Source: Novipirellula aureliae (GTDB lineage: Bacteria; Planctomycetota; Planctomycetia; Pirellulales; Pirellulaceae). From it: a stretch of 64,000 nt of DNA. Of the stretch, positions 10,066-18,181 are shown one piece after another. The position numbers and the translations under genes were made by a program. Under the pieces are notes generated by a model. It had not been told where the DNA came from, made no database searches, and saw only the letters and a list, made by a program, of their open reading frames with translations. Positions within the stretch are counted from its first letter, which is position 1. Each line of letters opens with the position of its first letter. The stretch spans positions 1-64,000 of the forward strand of contig NZ_SJPY01000013.1 of the NCBI RefSeq assembly GCF_007860185.1, given 5' to 3'.

Positions 10066-10104
10066 CGATAGAATTCCTAGTGTCTGTTAACATCTATTCT
10101 TAGC

Positions 10105-10205
10105 GTAGTGGATCTTGTTAAAGATCCTTCCGCTCCATCTATTCTTAGTGTAGTGGATCTTGTTAAAGATCCTTCCGCTTGGGGATCTTTAACAAGATCC
10201 ACTAC
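10105..10205. repeat. Palindromic element triplet (copy 1)
   Basis: Three copies of the element with core GGATCTTTAACAAGATCC: two in reverse orientation (10105-10127, 10150-10172) and one forward (10183-10205). Each core can fold as GGATCTT / TAAC loop / AAGATCC. Two elements in opposite orientation flank CTTCCGCTTG, so a larger hairpin is also possible. The same triplet recurs in the second unit of the tandem duplication at about 10412-10512. Confidence 0.9.
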
Positions 10206-10411
10206 GGCCATCGCTCGTCCTTTTGCCGAACAAGCACGAGCGTCTATTTGCACAAGACTTCATCGAGGTTGAGTAGCGTACTGGCGGCGACGATCCAAGC
10301 AGCAAACTCCGCCGACGAATCACCACTGAGCTGACTCGCCAATTCTAGATGAGGTTCCATTGCGTATGACATCGATAGAATTCCTAGTGTCCGTTAACAT
10401 CTATTCTTAGC

Positions 10412-10512
10412 GTAGTGGATCTTGTTAAAGATCCTTCCGCTCCATCTATTCTTAGTGTAGTGGATCTTGTTAAAGATCCTTCCGCTTGGGGATCTTTAAC
10501 AAGATCCACTAC
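10412..10512. repeat. Palindromic element triplet (copy 2, duplicated)
   Basis: Duplicate of the 10105-10205 triplet, carried along in the 307-bp tandem duplication. It lies directly downstream of the DUF1553 stop codon, where it could act as a transcript-end hairpin or mRNA stabiliser. Confidence 0.88.
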
Positions 10513-10550
10513 GGCCATCGCTCGTCCTTTTGCCGAAAAAGCACGAGCGT

Positions 10551-13500
10551 CTATTTGCATAAGACTTCATCGAGGTTGAGTAGCGTACTGGCGGCGACGA
10601 TCCAAGCAGCTAACTCCGCCGACGAATCACCACTGAGCTGACTCGCCAATTCTAGATGATTTTCGTAATACACCGTCAAATCAGCGATCAACGATTCAAT
10701 CTCCTGTCGTTCTTCCATCGTGGGTGGCCGCATCGTGATGGTTTCAAATGCCCAATCAATCTTTTTCGTCGTCGTTGAAAGGCCAGGCACAGCGAACACC
10801 CTATTCGCGAACTGCTTCGCTGCTTCCATGTATTGCGTCTCATTCAATAGTACCAACGCTTGCAGCGGAGTGTTGGTTCGTTCTCGCCGAGCTGTACACG
10901 ACTCACGACTGGGGGCATCGAACGTGGTCATTTGTGGTGGTGGACTGGTTCGCTTCCAAAACATGTAAACACTCCGGCGGTAGACGTTGTCACCGGAATC
11001 GGCAACGAAGACGGCTGTGTTGCTGGAGGAATACCCCACCGCTTTCCAAAGTCCCGCTGGTTGCGGCGGCCTGACACTCGGTCCCCCCACTTGGTCGACG
11101 AGTAAACATGACAAGGCCAACGCTTGATCTCGGAGCACTTCCGCATCGAGACGGAATCGAGGTCCACGGGCAAGCAGCCGATTGTTTGGGTCGATTCTCA
11201 ATTGGTCCGCATCGGTTTCTGCGGATCGACGGTAGGCGTTACTCATCACGATCGCCTTGAATAGCTGTTTTACGTTCCAACCGCTTTCGCGAAAGTCGAC
11301 CGACAACCAATCGAGCAGCTCGGGGTGGCTTGGCAGAGAACCTTGGCTTCCAAAGTCCTCGCTTGTTTTCACAAGTCCGGTACCAAATATCTGCTGCCAA
11401 TACCGGTTCACTGCGACTCGACTCGTCAGTGGATGTGTTTCGGAAACCAGCCACTTTGCCAATCCCAACCGATCATTAGGCCACCCTTTTAACATGCCAG
11501 GCAAAAACGATGGCGTTCGCCGCTCGACCGACTCGCCAAGCGAATCATACTGGCCACGATCTAGGACGTAGGCTTGTTTGGGTTCCGCAAGCTCTTTCCA
11601 AACCAAGGTCGTTGTTATGCTTTCGCGGATGGAACGGATCGCCTGTTGTAGACCCCTCTTTAGATTGACAAGCAAAGTCCAATCGGGATGCGTGCAATAG
11701 ACGCTGCGGTAATACCGTTGTATTGCAGCGCTTTGTTGCTCCGATCGGTCCAGCTTCGGAATTCGCAACAGCTCGATCAATTGCGGAGGAACTTCGATGG
11801 AGGGCGATCGGAACGCATAGCTAAATTGATTGACGCCTTGATGGTGAACCAATTTGATGTAGAGATCATTGTTGCCCTTCGCGAGTGGTAGATCGATTTT
11901 ATCCGACAGCGGTTGCGTTCCATCAGGCCCTTCGTGTTTGCTGATTTGGTCTCCGTTTAGATAGACCACATATCCGCCGCAAGCTCCAATCAACAGGGTG
12001 GCGATTTCGGGTGACGGTGCGGTGATACGCTTGTGCAGAACCGTTACGCTCGGGCGATCCTCAACGATACCGAGTGAATGGACATCCAAGCAACGCAAGT
12101 CGTTTCGCTCGGTCCATGCGAACGTTTCACCATCAAACTCGAAGCTTTGCTTCGGATCAAACGCGGATTGCTGTGAGGCGAACACTTGATCGTAGCTCAG
12201 CAGCGTGGTCGGTTGTGGGAAGGGGCCGATAAGATGAGTCGCCCCTAGCGTTACGATTGGCGTATCAGGAAGATTCGATACAGACTGCTCCCATTCGAGC
12301 TGAGCCGCGTCGACGGTGTCGATCGGCCCATTCATCTCGTCTTCTAAAGCAGCAAGTTGCTGTTGGGCATCCTCCATTGCGGCGGCCTGCTCGGCGGTGG
12401 GAATGAGAATGGACGGCGCATGATTTTTCATGTCGTCGTCCATTGCTCGACCATCGAGGCTATTGAAGTATGCCGACATTGAATAGTAGTCGCGGATGGT
12501 GATCGGATCGAACTTGTGGTCATGACACGAGCTGCATCCGACCGTCATCCCCAGGAAAACGGTTCCGAACGCATCCGTTCGGTCGATCACGTTTCTTGCG
12601 AAGATTTCATCATAAATCGAGCCCGCTTCATTCGTCGTCACGTTAAGCCGATTAAAACCACTCGCGATTTTCTGATCCACCGTCGCATCGGGTAGCAAAT
12701 CGCCTGCAAGTTGCTCCGTAATAAACTGATCCAGCGGCATGTTGTCATTGATGGCATTGATTACCCAATCTCGGTAGGGCCACATTTCGCGATAGTTGTC
12801 GAGATGCAAGCCGTGTGTATCGCCAAAACGCACCAAGTCAAGCCAATAGCGTCCGACATGTTCGCCAAAATGATGCGAAGCAAGTAAGGAATCAACGAGC
12901 CGCTCATAAGCCGAATCTGCAGTGGCTCGATTGGATCGATCACGCAAATAGTTTTCGAGTTGCCCGCGTGATGGCGGAAGCCCGGTCAGATCCAAACAAA
13001 CTCGCCGCAGAATCGCTCGATCGTCTGCCGGTCCGTTCGCTGTCAGCCCCGCCCGTTCGATCTCACGATCGACGAAGAAGTCGATCGCGGCAGTTGCATC
13101 CGCCAGCGGCGTGTTGGAGAACGATTCTTTTTGTGGGGCAATAAACGACCAATGGGTTTCGTAAACCGCTCCCTCCGCAAGCCACTGTCTAATTTTGGCA
13201 ACCTCTTCGCGAGACAATCGTTTGCCGTCGTCAGGAGGCGGCATGACGAAGCCCGGGTCATCACTCGTGATGCGGGCAACAAGCTCACTGCTGTCAAGAT
13301 TCTCGCCCGAAACGACATCGTCGAGCCCCACGGCGAGATCAAGACGAAGATCGGCACGACGAGCGGCCTCGTCCGGTCCATGGCAGGCGAAACAGCGATC
13401 GGACAAAAGGGGCCGTATTTCTTGAGCAAAGTCGATTGTCTCAGCGGCACAGGGAATCGCACAGAGTCCCCATGCGACCAGCAACAAGAGAGCGGAAACA

Positions 13501-13562
13501 GCGGAAACAGCGGGAAACCGCCGGGCAAGTGTGAGGCGAAATCGACAATCGATGAATGGCAT
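10551..13562 (-). CDS. PSCyt1-DUF1549-DUF1553 protein (c-type cytochrome-containing)
   Basis: 1003 residues from the ATG at 13562 (MPFIDCRF), which gives a clean signal peptide ending near CAAETID; an ATG 60 bp upstream is possible. The order is: planctomycete cytochrome C domain PSCyt1 with heme motif CFACHG (C57, C60, H61), DUF1549/PSCyt2 (AILRRVCLDLTGLPPSRGQL, then CSSCHDHKFDPIT), a middle beta-rich insert, then DUF1553/PSD1 (HPLTSRVAVNRYWQQIFGTGLV, then RTNTPLQALVLLNE). The family's function is unknown, but the hemes imply a periplasmic redox or electron-transfer role. It lies upstream of the DUF1501 partner. Its last codons are duplicated downstream. Confidence 0.88.
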   Translation of the reverse strand: MPFIDCRFRLTLARRFPAVSAVSALLLLVAWGLCAIPCAAETIDFAQEIRPLLSDRCFACHGPDEAARRADLRLDLAVGLDDVVSGENLDSSELVARITSDDPGFVMPPPDDGKRLSREEVAKIRQWLAEGAVYETHWSFIAPQKESFSNTPLADATAAIDFFVDREIERAGLTANGPADDRAILRRVCLDLTGLPPSRGQLENYLRDRSNRATADSAYERLVDSLLASHHFGEHVGRYWLDLVRFGDTHGLHLDNYREMWPYRDWVINAINDNMPLDQFITEQLAGDLLPDATVDQKIASGFNRLNVTTNEAGSIYDEIFARNVIDRTDAFGTVFLGMTVGCSSCHDHKFDPITIRDYYSMSAYFNSLDGRAMDDDMKNHAPSILIPTAEQAAAMEDAQQQLAALEDEMNGPIDTVDAAQLEWEQSVSNLPDTPIVTLGATHLIGPFPQPTTLLSYDQVFASQQSAFDPKQSFEFDGETFAWTERNDLRCLDVHSLGIVEDRPSVTVLHKRITAPSPEIATLLIGACGGYVVYLNGDQISKHEGPDGTQPLSDKIDLPLAKGNNDLYIKLVHHQGVNQFSYAFRSPSIEVPPQLIELLRIPKLDRSEQQSAAIQRYYRSVYCTHPDWTLLVNLKRGLQQAIRSIRESITTTLVWKELAEPKQAYVLDRGQYDSLGESVERRTPSFLPGMLKGWPNDRLGLAKWLVSETHPLTSRVAVNRYWQQIFGTGLVKTSEDFGSQGSLPSHPELLDWLSVDFRESGWNVKQLFKAIVMSNAYRRSAETDADQLRIDPNNRLLARGPRFRLDAEVLRDQALALSCLLVDQVGGPSVRPPQPAGLWKAVGYSSSNTAVFVADSGDNVYRRSVYMFWKRTSPPPQMTTFDAPSRESCTARRERTNTPLQALVLLNETQYMEAAKQFANRVFAVPGLSTTTKKIDWAFETITMRPPTMEERQEIESLIADLTVYYENHLELASQLSGDSSAELAAWIVAASTLLNLDEVLCK

Positions 13563-13814
13563 GAGAGGCGGTTGGTGGGAAACCCTGAGAAGGATGGGAT
13601 GTTTGTCGCCGATTGCTACCATGATAACATGAGACGCAAGAGATTGCTAAAGCGTGTTTCAGATATTCAATACATAACCCGCCCTGCGTAGTGGATCTTG
13701 CCGCTCGCCCAACGTCTGTATCAAGACACGAACATTTGTTTGCGATATACTGTGCGATTCTTGGGTTTCGAATTCAATTAACGCCCAAATTACACTCAAA
13801 CGACGAGGAACAAG
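13563..13814. other. Divergent intergenic region
   Basis: Separates the minus-strand DUF1553 gene from the plus-strand Bax-inhibitor-like gene and should hold both promoters. At about 13688-13704 there is a half-copy of the dispersed palindrome (GTAGTGGATCTTG then CCGC), without its second arm. I cannot identify promoter boxes with confidence. Confidence 0.4.
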
Positions 13815-14537
13815 ATGAGCCAGTACAGTCCTTACGCTCCTACAGGCGAGATGGCGGCATTTGCAAGCGAATCGGCTCGAGCAACCTTTATCCGTCGCAC
13901 CTACGCCCATCTGGGCGGAGCCGTGTTGGCTCTAATCGCGATCGAAGTCGTATTGTTTTCGATCGTGCCCGCTGCCACGATGGATCGCTTGGTCGGATGG
14001 ATGCTCGGTGGGTACGGGTGGCTGCTTGTCCTCGGAGCGTTCATGGCCGTCAGCTGGATGGCAAGAAGCTGGGCCAACAGTGACTCGTCGGTAGGACTAC
14101 AATATGCAGGCTTGGGGCTTTACACCTTTGCCGAAGCCATCTTGTTGCTTCCGCTATTGTACATCGCAATGCGATTGGACCCGCAAATCCCAGTGATGGC
14201 GGCAGTCGTGACAGCGGTCGTCTTTGCAGGCTTGACCGCGTTCGTCTTTACCACCCGTGTCGACTTGGCCCCTTGGGGTAAATACTTGGCCGTCGCCGGA
14301 TTGGTCGCACTTGGGGCCATCGTCGCCGGGATTATCTTCAATTTCTCGTTAGGCATTCTCTTTAGTGCCCTGATGGTCGCTTTAGCATCGGGGTACATTT
14401 TGTACGACACCTCCAACATCTTGCACCACTATCGAACGGACCAGCATGTTGCAGCATCGTTAGCGTTGTTCGCGTCGGTCGCTTTGCTGTTTTGGTACAT
14501 TCTGCGGATCATGATGATGTTTTCAAGCCGCGATTAA
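13815..14537 (+). CDS. Bax inhibitor-1/YccA-like integral membrane protein
   Basis: 240 residues. After a soluble N-terminus (about 1-30) there are seven hydrophobic segments, the usual BI-1 (UPF0005/TMBIM) topology: about 33-53, 59-78, 93-113, 118-139, 149-165, 168-190 and 203-222. The family-typical segment YDTSNILHHYRTDQHVAASL lies near residues 196-215 and corresponds to the conserved Y/FDTQxI motif. Family members are membrane proteins linked to calcium leak or protection from stress; in E. coli YccA interacts with FtsH. No partner is apparent here. Start ATG at 13815, with AGGAACAAG just upstream as ribosome binding site. Confidence 0.85.
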   Translation: MSQYSPYAPTGEMAAFASESARATFIRRTYAHLGGAVLALIAIEVVLFSIVPAATMDRLVGWMLGGYGWLLVLGAFMAVSWMARSWANSDSSVGLQYAGLGLYTFAEAILLLPLLYIAMRLDPQIPVMAAVVTAVVFAGLTAFVFTTRVDLAPWGKYLAVAGLVALGAIVAGIIFNFSLGILFSALMVALASGYILYDTSNILHHYRTDQHVAASLALFASVALLFWYILRIMMMFSSRD

Positions 14538-14617
14538 GGACGACGTCCACCGGGCTTTTTGCCGATCCGATCGTGCGGGCCTCGATTCGGTTTCTCGCTG
14601 CTCGGGAAGCGACAGAA

Positions 14618-14675
14618 ACGCGCGCATTTTCAATACGCGCGCATACAGAACGCGCGCATACGATACGCGCACGTA
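14618..14675. repeat. Short GC-rich tandem repeat (CGCGCGCAT)
   Basis: Three copies of ACGCGCGCAT or AACGCGCGCAT at 14618-14627, 14635-14644 and 14650-14659, and a degenerate fourth (ACGCGCACGT) at about 14665, spaced 15-17 bp. Each unit contains alternating purine-pyrimidine CGCGCG. It lies in the 3' region of the BI-1-like gene. Confidence 0.7.
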
Positions 14676-14688
14676 CAAAAAATGGGCA

Positions 14689-14708
14689 CCCCCAAGTCGA
14701 TTTGGGGG
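14689..14708 (+). terminator. Possible hairpin downstream of BI-1-like gene
   Basis: CCCCCAA and TTGGGGG form a perfect 7-bp stem with a 6-nt loop, about 150 bp after the stop codon. No T-run follows on the plus strand (the T-rich run ATTTTTTG follows on the minus strand), so an intrinsic terminator is only a guess. Confidence 0.3.
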
Positions 14709-14899
14709 GCGATGGCACCCGCCACGTTTTTTAGGGCGTCGGCTGAATCGCCCCGTTTTTGTGGGTGAGATGAACGGAAACTTTATTTTATTGGCGCGTT
14801 AAGTAAGTGGTACGCGATTTTCACTGGTTGGATTTCAGATCGTGCTCACAAAGTCCGAAGCTGGACTATTTTCGTAAAATGCCTAACAGGAAACAAAAC

Positions 14900-15928
14900 A
14901 TGAAGAAGCGACCACTTGGATTATCAAATATCGACGCGTCCGTCGTCGGATTCGGAGCTTGGGCAGCTGGCGGCTGGACGTGGGGCGGCCAGGACGACAG
15001 GGAATCGATTCGCGCCATTCATGCCTTCTTGGACGCTGGAGGCAATTTGATTGATACCGCTCCGATCTACGGGTTCGGGCACAGTGAAGAGGTTGTAGGA
15101 AAAGCGATCACCGACCGTCGTGATCGTGTCGTTCTGGCCACCAAATGTACGATGAGATGGGATCTGAATGATGAACAGAAAAAACGAGCGACAAGGAAAT
15201 TCTCGACCACCGAAAAAATTTATGATATGCCCGGTGAAAAGTCGGCGAAAAGTTTTGACGTCTTTATCTACGGTGGAGCCGATGGGATTCGTCAAGAAGT
15301 TGAACAAAGTCTGAAACGATTGCAGACCGATGTGATCGATTTGTATCAGACCCATTGGCAAGATGACAAAGTCCCAATCGAAGAAAAGATGGGGGTACTG
15401 CAAGAACTCAAACGAGAAGGAAAGATTCGAGCAATCGGTGTATCGAACGCGACCGTCGATCAAATCGATCAGTATCAGAGTTTTGGGCAACTCGATACCG
15501 ATCAAGAGAAGTACTCGATGCTGGATCGCGACCTGGAGTCCTCCAACTTGGCGAAATGTGACCAAGCTGGAATAGCGTTTCTAGCCTACAGCCCCCTCGG
15601 TCAAGGATTGTTGACAGGAAAAATTGATCCTGATCGTCAATATCCTGACGGTGATCAGCGAGCAAGCAAAGAGCGTTTCAAGCCACAGAACGTTCGCCGC
15701 GTCAACAGCATGCTCGATACCATGCGTTCGGTCGCCGATCAGCATCAGATTTCAATCGCCCAATTGACGATGGCCTGGACACTGGCTCAAACAGGATGTT
15801 CGCACGTTTTATGCGGAGCCCGAAATGAGACTCAAGCAACCGATAACGCTGGAGCAGGCGCGGTCTCGCTCAGTGTCGATGACTTGGCGTTGGTCACGCA
15901 AGCGGTCGAAAGCTATCACGGAGTTTAG
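14900..15928 (+). CDS. Aldo/keto reductase
   Basis: 342 residues from the ATG at 14900, where the canonical AKR N-terminus (MKKRPLGLSNIDASVVGFG) begins; AGGA precedes it. The frame is open upstream to a GTG at 14807. The catalytic tetrad expected of AKRs is visible: Asp52 (IDTAPIYG), Tyr57, Lys82 (VVLATKC) and His152 (DLYQTHW). The cofactor-binding end is present (near SHVLCGARNETQ). These are cytosolic NAD(P)H-dependent oxidoreductases acting on aldehydes or sugar ketones. The motif pattern is close to YajO/Tas-like bacterial AKRs of the IolS group, so a role in sugar or inositol metabolism is possible but not shown. It is a stand-alone gene on the plus strand. Confidence 0.85.
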   Translation: MKKRPLGLSNIDASVVGFGAWAAGGWTWGGQDDRESIRAIHAFLDAGGNLIDTAPIYGFGHSEEVVGKAITDRRDRVVLATKCTMRWDLNDEQKKRATRKFSTTEKIYDMPGEKSAKSFDVFIYGGADGIRQEVEQSLKRLQTDVIDLYQTHWQDDKVPIEEKMGVLQELKREGKIRAIGVSNATVDQIDQYQSFGQLDTDQEKYSMLDRDLESSNLAKCDQAGIAFLAYSPLGQGLLTGKIDPDRQYPDGDQRASKERFKPQNVRRVNSMLDTMRSVADQHQISIAQLTMAWTLAQTGCSHVLCGARNETQATDNAGAGAVSLSVDDLALVTQAVESYHGV

Positions 15929-16123
15929 TGAATGGATGGTGCGACCCACTAACCGCGTCCTATCCTCTCGCTAACGCAGCCGTTAGCACAAGTGCAGCTC
16001 GGCTTCCGATCGAGCATGGAGACTCGATCACACGCAGCATCGAACGACGGCGAAAGTACAAAAACTTTAACCGATCGGCTGCAACTAGCCAGTTGGTGGG
16101 AGCTAAAGTCGACATCGATTGTC
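15929..16123. other. Convergent intergenic region
   Basis: Lies between the ends of the aldo/keto reductase gene and the sulfatase gene. No repeat, RNA gene or clear terminator is visible. Confidence 0.4.
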
Positions 16124-17950
16124 TTACATCTCTCCATTCAGAATACATTTTCGGATTCGCTCGACGTTCCCACCCATATCGGTTTTGCATGCTTTAATGG
16201 ACTCGATATGAGGATCAAAACCATCGCCGGTCCAATCGAGTACATTGAGCACCATTAAAGCCGCGTACGAGTCGTTTTCAAGTAGATCATTCCAACATGC
16301 TTGTGCCGCTGCCTTGTCACCTTCTTTGTACACCGTCCAGGCAGCCATGATGCGGACGTGGTGCGAAGGATCGCGAAGTGCCGAGTGCAAGATGACAGGA
16401 TCAAGTGGAGTGCGTCCTTGAAGATTGAAACAACCAACGATTGCCCAATAGCGAACGCCCGCGTCTTCATCATTCAAGTTGTTATAAAAAACGGACAGGT
16501 TCGCCGGATCTTGTTCAAGCGCCAAGGCGGCAGCGTTTTGGTAGGCAGCGATGTCGTACAATGACGGGTCACGCACCATTTCATAGATCGTTTTTCCACA
16601 ATCGAGCGATCGCCGCACGACCTCGCTTTCGGGAAGCAATCCCGCGTCAAAGATCTCGAGTTGCCATTGGTCGAGTTGTGCACTCAACCGCTTTACCTCT
16701 TCACCGTACTCGGGATCTGCAATCAAATTGTCGACATTGTCAGGGTCGGCGACCATGTCGTAAAGCTCTTCCATCGGCTTGGTTTGAAAGAAGCGACCGG
16801 TCACGGCATCGGTCTTCCCTTCACGATGATAGGCTTCCCAAGCTTGGGTTGCTTTCATGTTCCAAAGGTAATCTTGATGATGTCCCCAAGGAGCGTAGGG
16901 CATGTAGTTACGAATGTACAAGAAGCGTTTGTCACGAACGGACCGGATGTTGTCGATCCGCTCATCCATCCGGCCTCGGAAACTAAACTGGTAATCGCGT
17001 GGTTCCTTTTTATCGCCCAGAAAAACCTTTCCCTGCATTGCTCTGGGAGGGTCAATTCCGCATATTTGCAGCCAGGTTTTTGGCATGTCGATAAAACTGA
17101 CTAAATCCTCGATTTTCGTTCCCGGCTCCGCTGGCCGAAGATGCTTGAACTTTTCAGGAACGCGGATGATGAGCGGGCAATGAATTCCGCTGTTGTAAAG
17201 AAAACGCTTACTACGAGGTAGAACACCTCCGTGATCGGAGTTGTAAATGACGATCGTATTATCTGCCATCCCGCTTTGCTCAAGCTTCGCAAGTGCATCG
17301 CCGATATCGGCATCCATCTTTTTTACTTGATCGTGATAGTGAGCGTAGTTTTTGCGGATATCGGCAATGTCAGGATGGTATTTGGCAAGTCGGACTTGCT
17401 GCGGATCGTGTTCGGTTTGATCGATATCACCAAACGCCTTCGATTCATGTGACTTGGTTGTATTGATAACCATCATGAACGGCTGGTTGTTCTTTAGCGA
17501 TTGCCAATCAACTTTCTTTGTATCCCAAGGACTGCTGTCTTTGCGGCCTCCAATGTTGTAGTCCGTCTTGGTGGAATTTCCGACGAAATAGCCTGCCGCC
17601 TTTAAGTGGTCTGGATAGTACTTGATCGATTCATGAGGTATCGGATAACGGCTGCGCATGGGATGGGTTCCCAACGAAAGCGCATAAACTCCAGTGATCC
17701 AAGTACAACGCTGTGGCGCACAAACGGGCGTATCAGAATAGCAATTCATATACTGAAAACCCTCTCGAGCAAGTTCGTCGATATGAGGGGTCTCCGCATA
17801 GGGGTTTCCGTAACATCCCACCCAATTCACATTGTTGTCTTCGCTGGTCAACCACAAAATATTTGGTCGATCGCCTGCGACCGCAATAGCCGTCGTGGTA
17901 ATGAGTAGCAGGGAAGCAAGGTGCATTCTAATCATGAGCTGGCGAAACAT
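16124..17950 (-). CDS. Type I sulfatase, secreted, with C-terminal HEAT-like tail
   Basis: 608 residues. Signal peptide 1-25 (hydrophobic LASLLLITTTAIAVA). Sulfatase signature CAPQRCTWITG near 77-87: Cys77 in the CxPxR motif is the residue converted to formylglycine by an FGE enzyme encoded elsewhere. Metal-binding motifs include PNILWLTSEDNN at the start and YNSDHGGVLPRSK near the middle. Residues beyond about 500 (YWAIVGCFNLQGRTPLD, then HVRIMAAWTVYKEGD) resemble HEAT-type repeats, often seen in planctomycete heparan- or N-sulfoglucosamine-type sulfatases. It hydrolyses a sulfate ester of a glycan in the periplasm; the substrate cannot be read. Nearby glycosidases fit. Start ATG at 17950; an ATG at 17935 is an alternative. 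Confidence 0.88.
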   Translation of the reverse strand: MFRQLMIRMHLASLLLITTTAIAVAGDRPNILWLTSEDNNVNWVGCYGNPYAETPHIDELAREGFQYMNCYSDTPVCAPQRCTWITGVYALSLGTHPMRSRYPIPHESIKYYPDHLKAAGYFVGNSTKTDYNIGGRKDSSPWDTKKVDWQSLKNNQPFMMVINTTKSHESKAFGDIDQTEHDPQQVRLAKYHPDIADIRKNYAHYHDQVKKMDADIGDALAKLEQSGMADNTIVIYNSDHGGVLPRSKRFLYNSGIHCPLIIRVPEKFKHLRPAEPGTKIEDLVSFIDMPKTWLQICGIDPPRAMQGKVFLGDKKEPRDYQFSFRGRMDERIDNIRSVRDKRFLYIRNYMPYAPWGHHQDYLWNMKATQAWEAYHREGKTDAVTGRFFQTKPMEELYDMVADPDNVDNLIADPEYGEEVKRLSAQLDQWQLEIFDAGLLPESEVVRRSLDCGKTIYEMVRDPSLYDIAAYQNAAALALEQDPANLSVFYNNLNDEDAGVRYWAIVGCFNLQGRTPLDPVILHSALRDPSHHVRIMAAWTVYKEGDKAAAQACWNDLLENDSYAALMVLNVLDWTGDGFDPHIESIKACKTDMGGNVERIRKCILNGEM

Positions 17951-17989
17951 GATGCGGACTCTCTTTGGGTTGATATCGGTTAGTGTTTT

Positions 17990-18096
17990 GTCGCAACGAA
18001 CGAATGAGGGAAAGCATCTTTCGTGGCTGTGGCTTCCCGCCGCAGTTTACGGAGGCAAGATGCCTCAGCCACTCTTTTGCTAACCCTGAAATCAAG
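17990..18096 (+). repeat. Dispersed repeat copy B (related to 5369-5478)
   Basis: Contains AAAGCATCTTTCGTGGCTGT, GGCTTCCCGCCGCAGTTTAC and AAATCAAGCG in the same order as the inverted copy near 5369-5478. It lies upstream of the sulfatase gene, between it and the end of the signal peptidase gene. Confidence 0.65.
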
Positions 18097-18181
18097 CGTT
18101 GGCAATGCACGAAGCAAAATCCAGCACTCTTCGAAGGCTGGAAAGGCTGTGAGTTATTCTGATCCTACACCATTTCCATGT

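Larger units (their letters stand above)
10046..10659. repeat. 307-bp tandem direct duplication between DUF1501 and DUF1553 genes
   Basis: Unit 1 is 10046-10352 and unit 2 is 10353-10659, an offset of exactly 307 bp. Each unit starts with the first codons of the DUF1501 gene (minus strand), spans three palindromic elements and ends with about the last 36 codons of the DUF1553 gene. I count only about four differences by eye: T/C in the TCTGTTAAC/TCCGTTAAC stretch, GAACAA/GAAAAA, CACAAG/CATAAG and GCAAAC/GCTAAC. The two coding differences I checked are consistent with a recent event. Unit 1 thus holds a detached copy of the DUF1553 C-terminus and unit 2 a detached copy of the DUF1501 start. 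Confidence 0.95.

Noticed and set aside
13131-13691. 186-codon plus-strand open frame across the DUF1553 start
   Set aside because: Opposite strand of a well-supported signal peptide and cytochrome domain.
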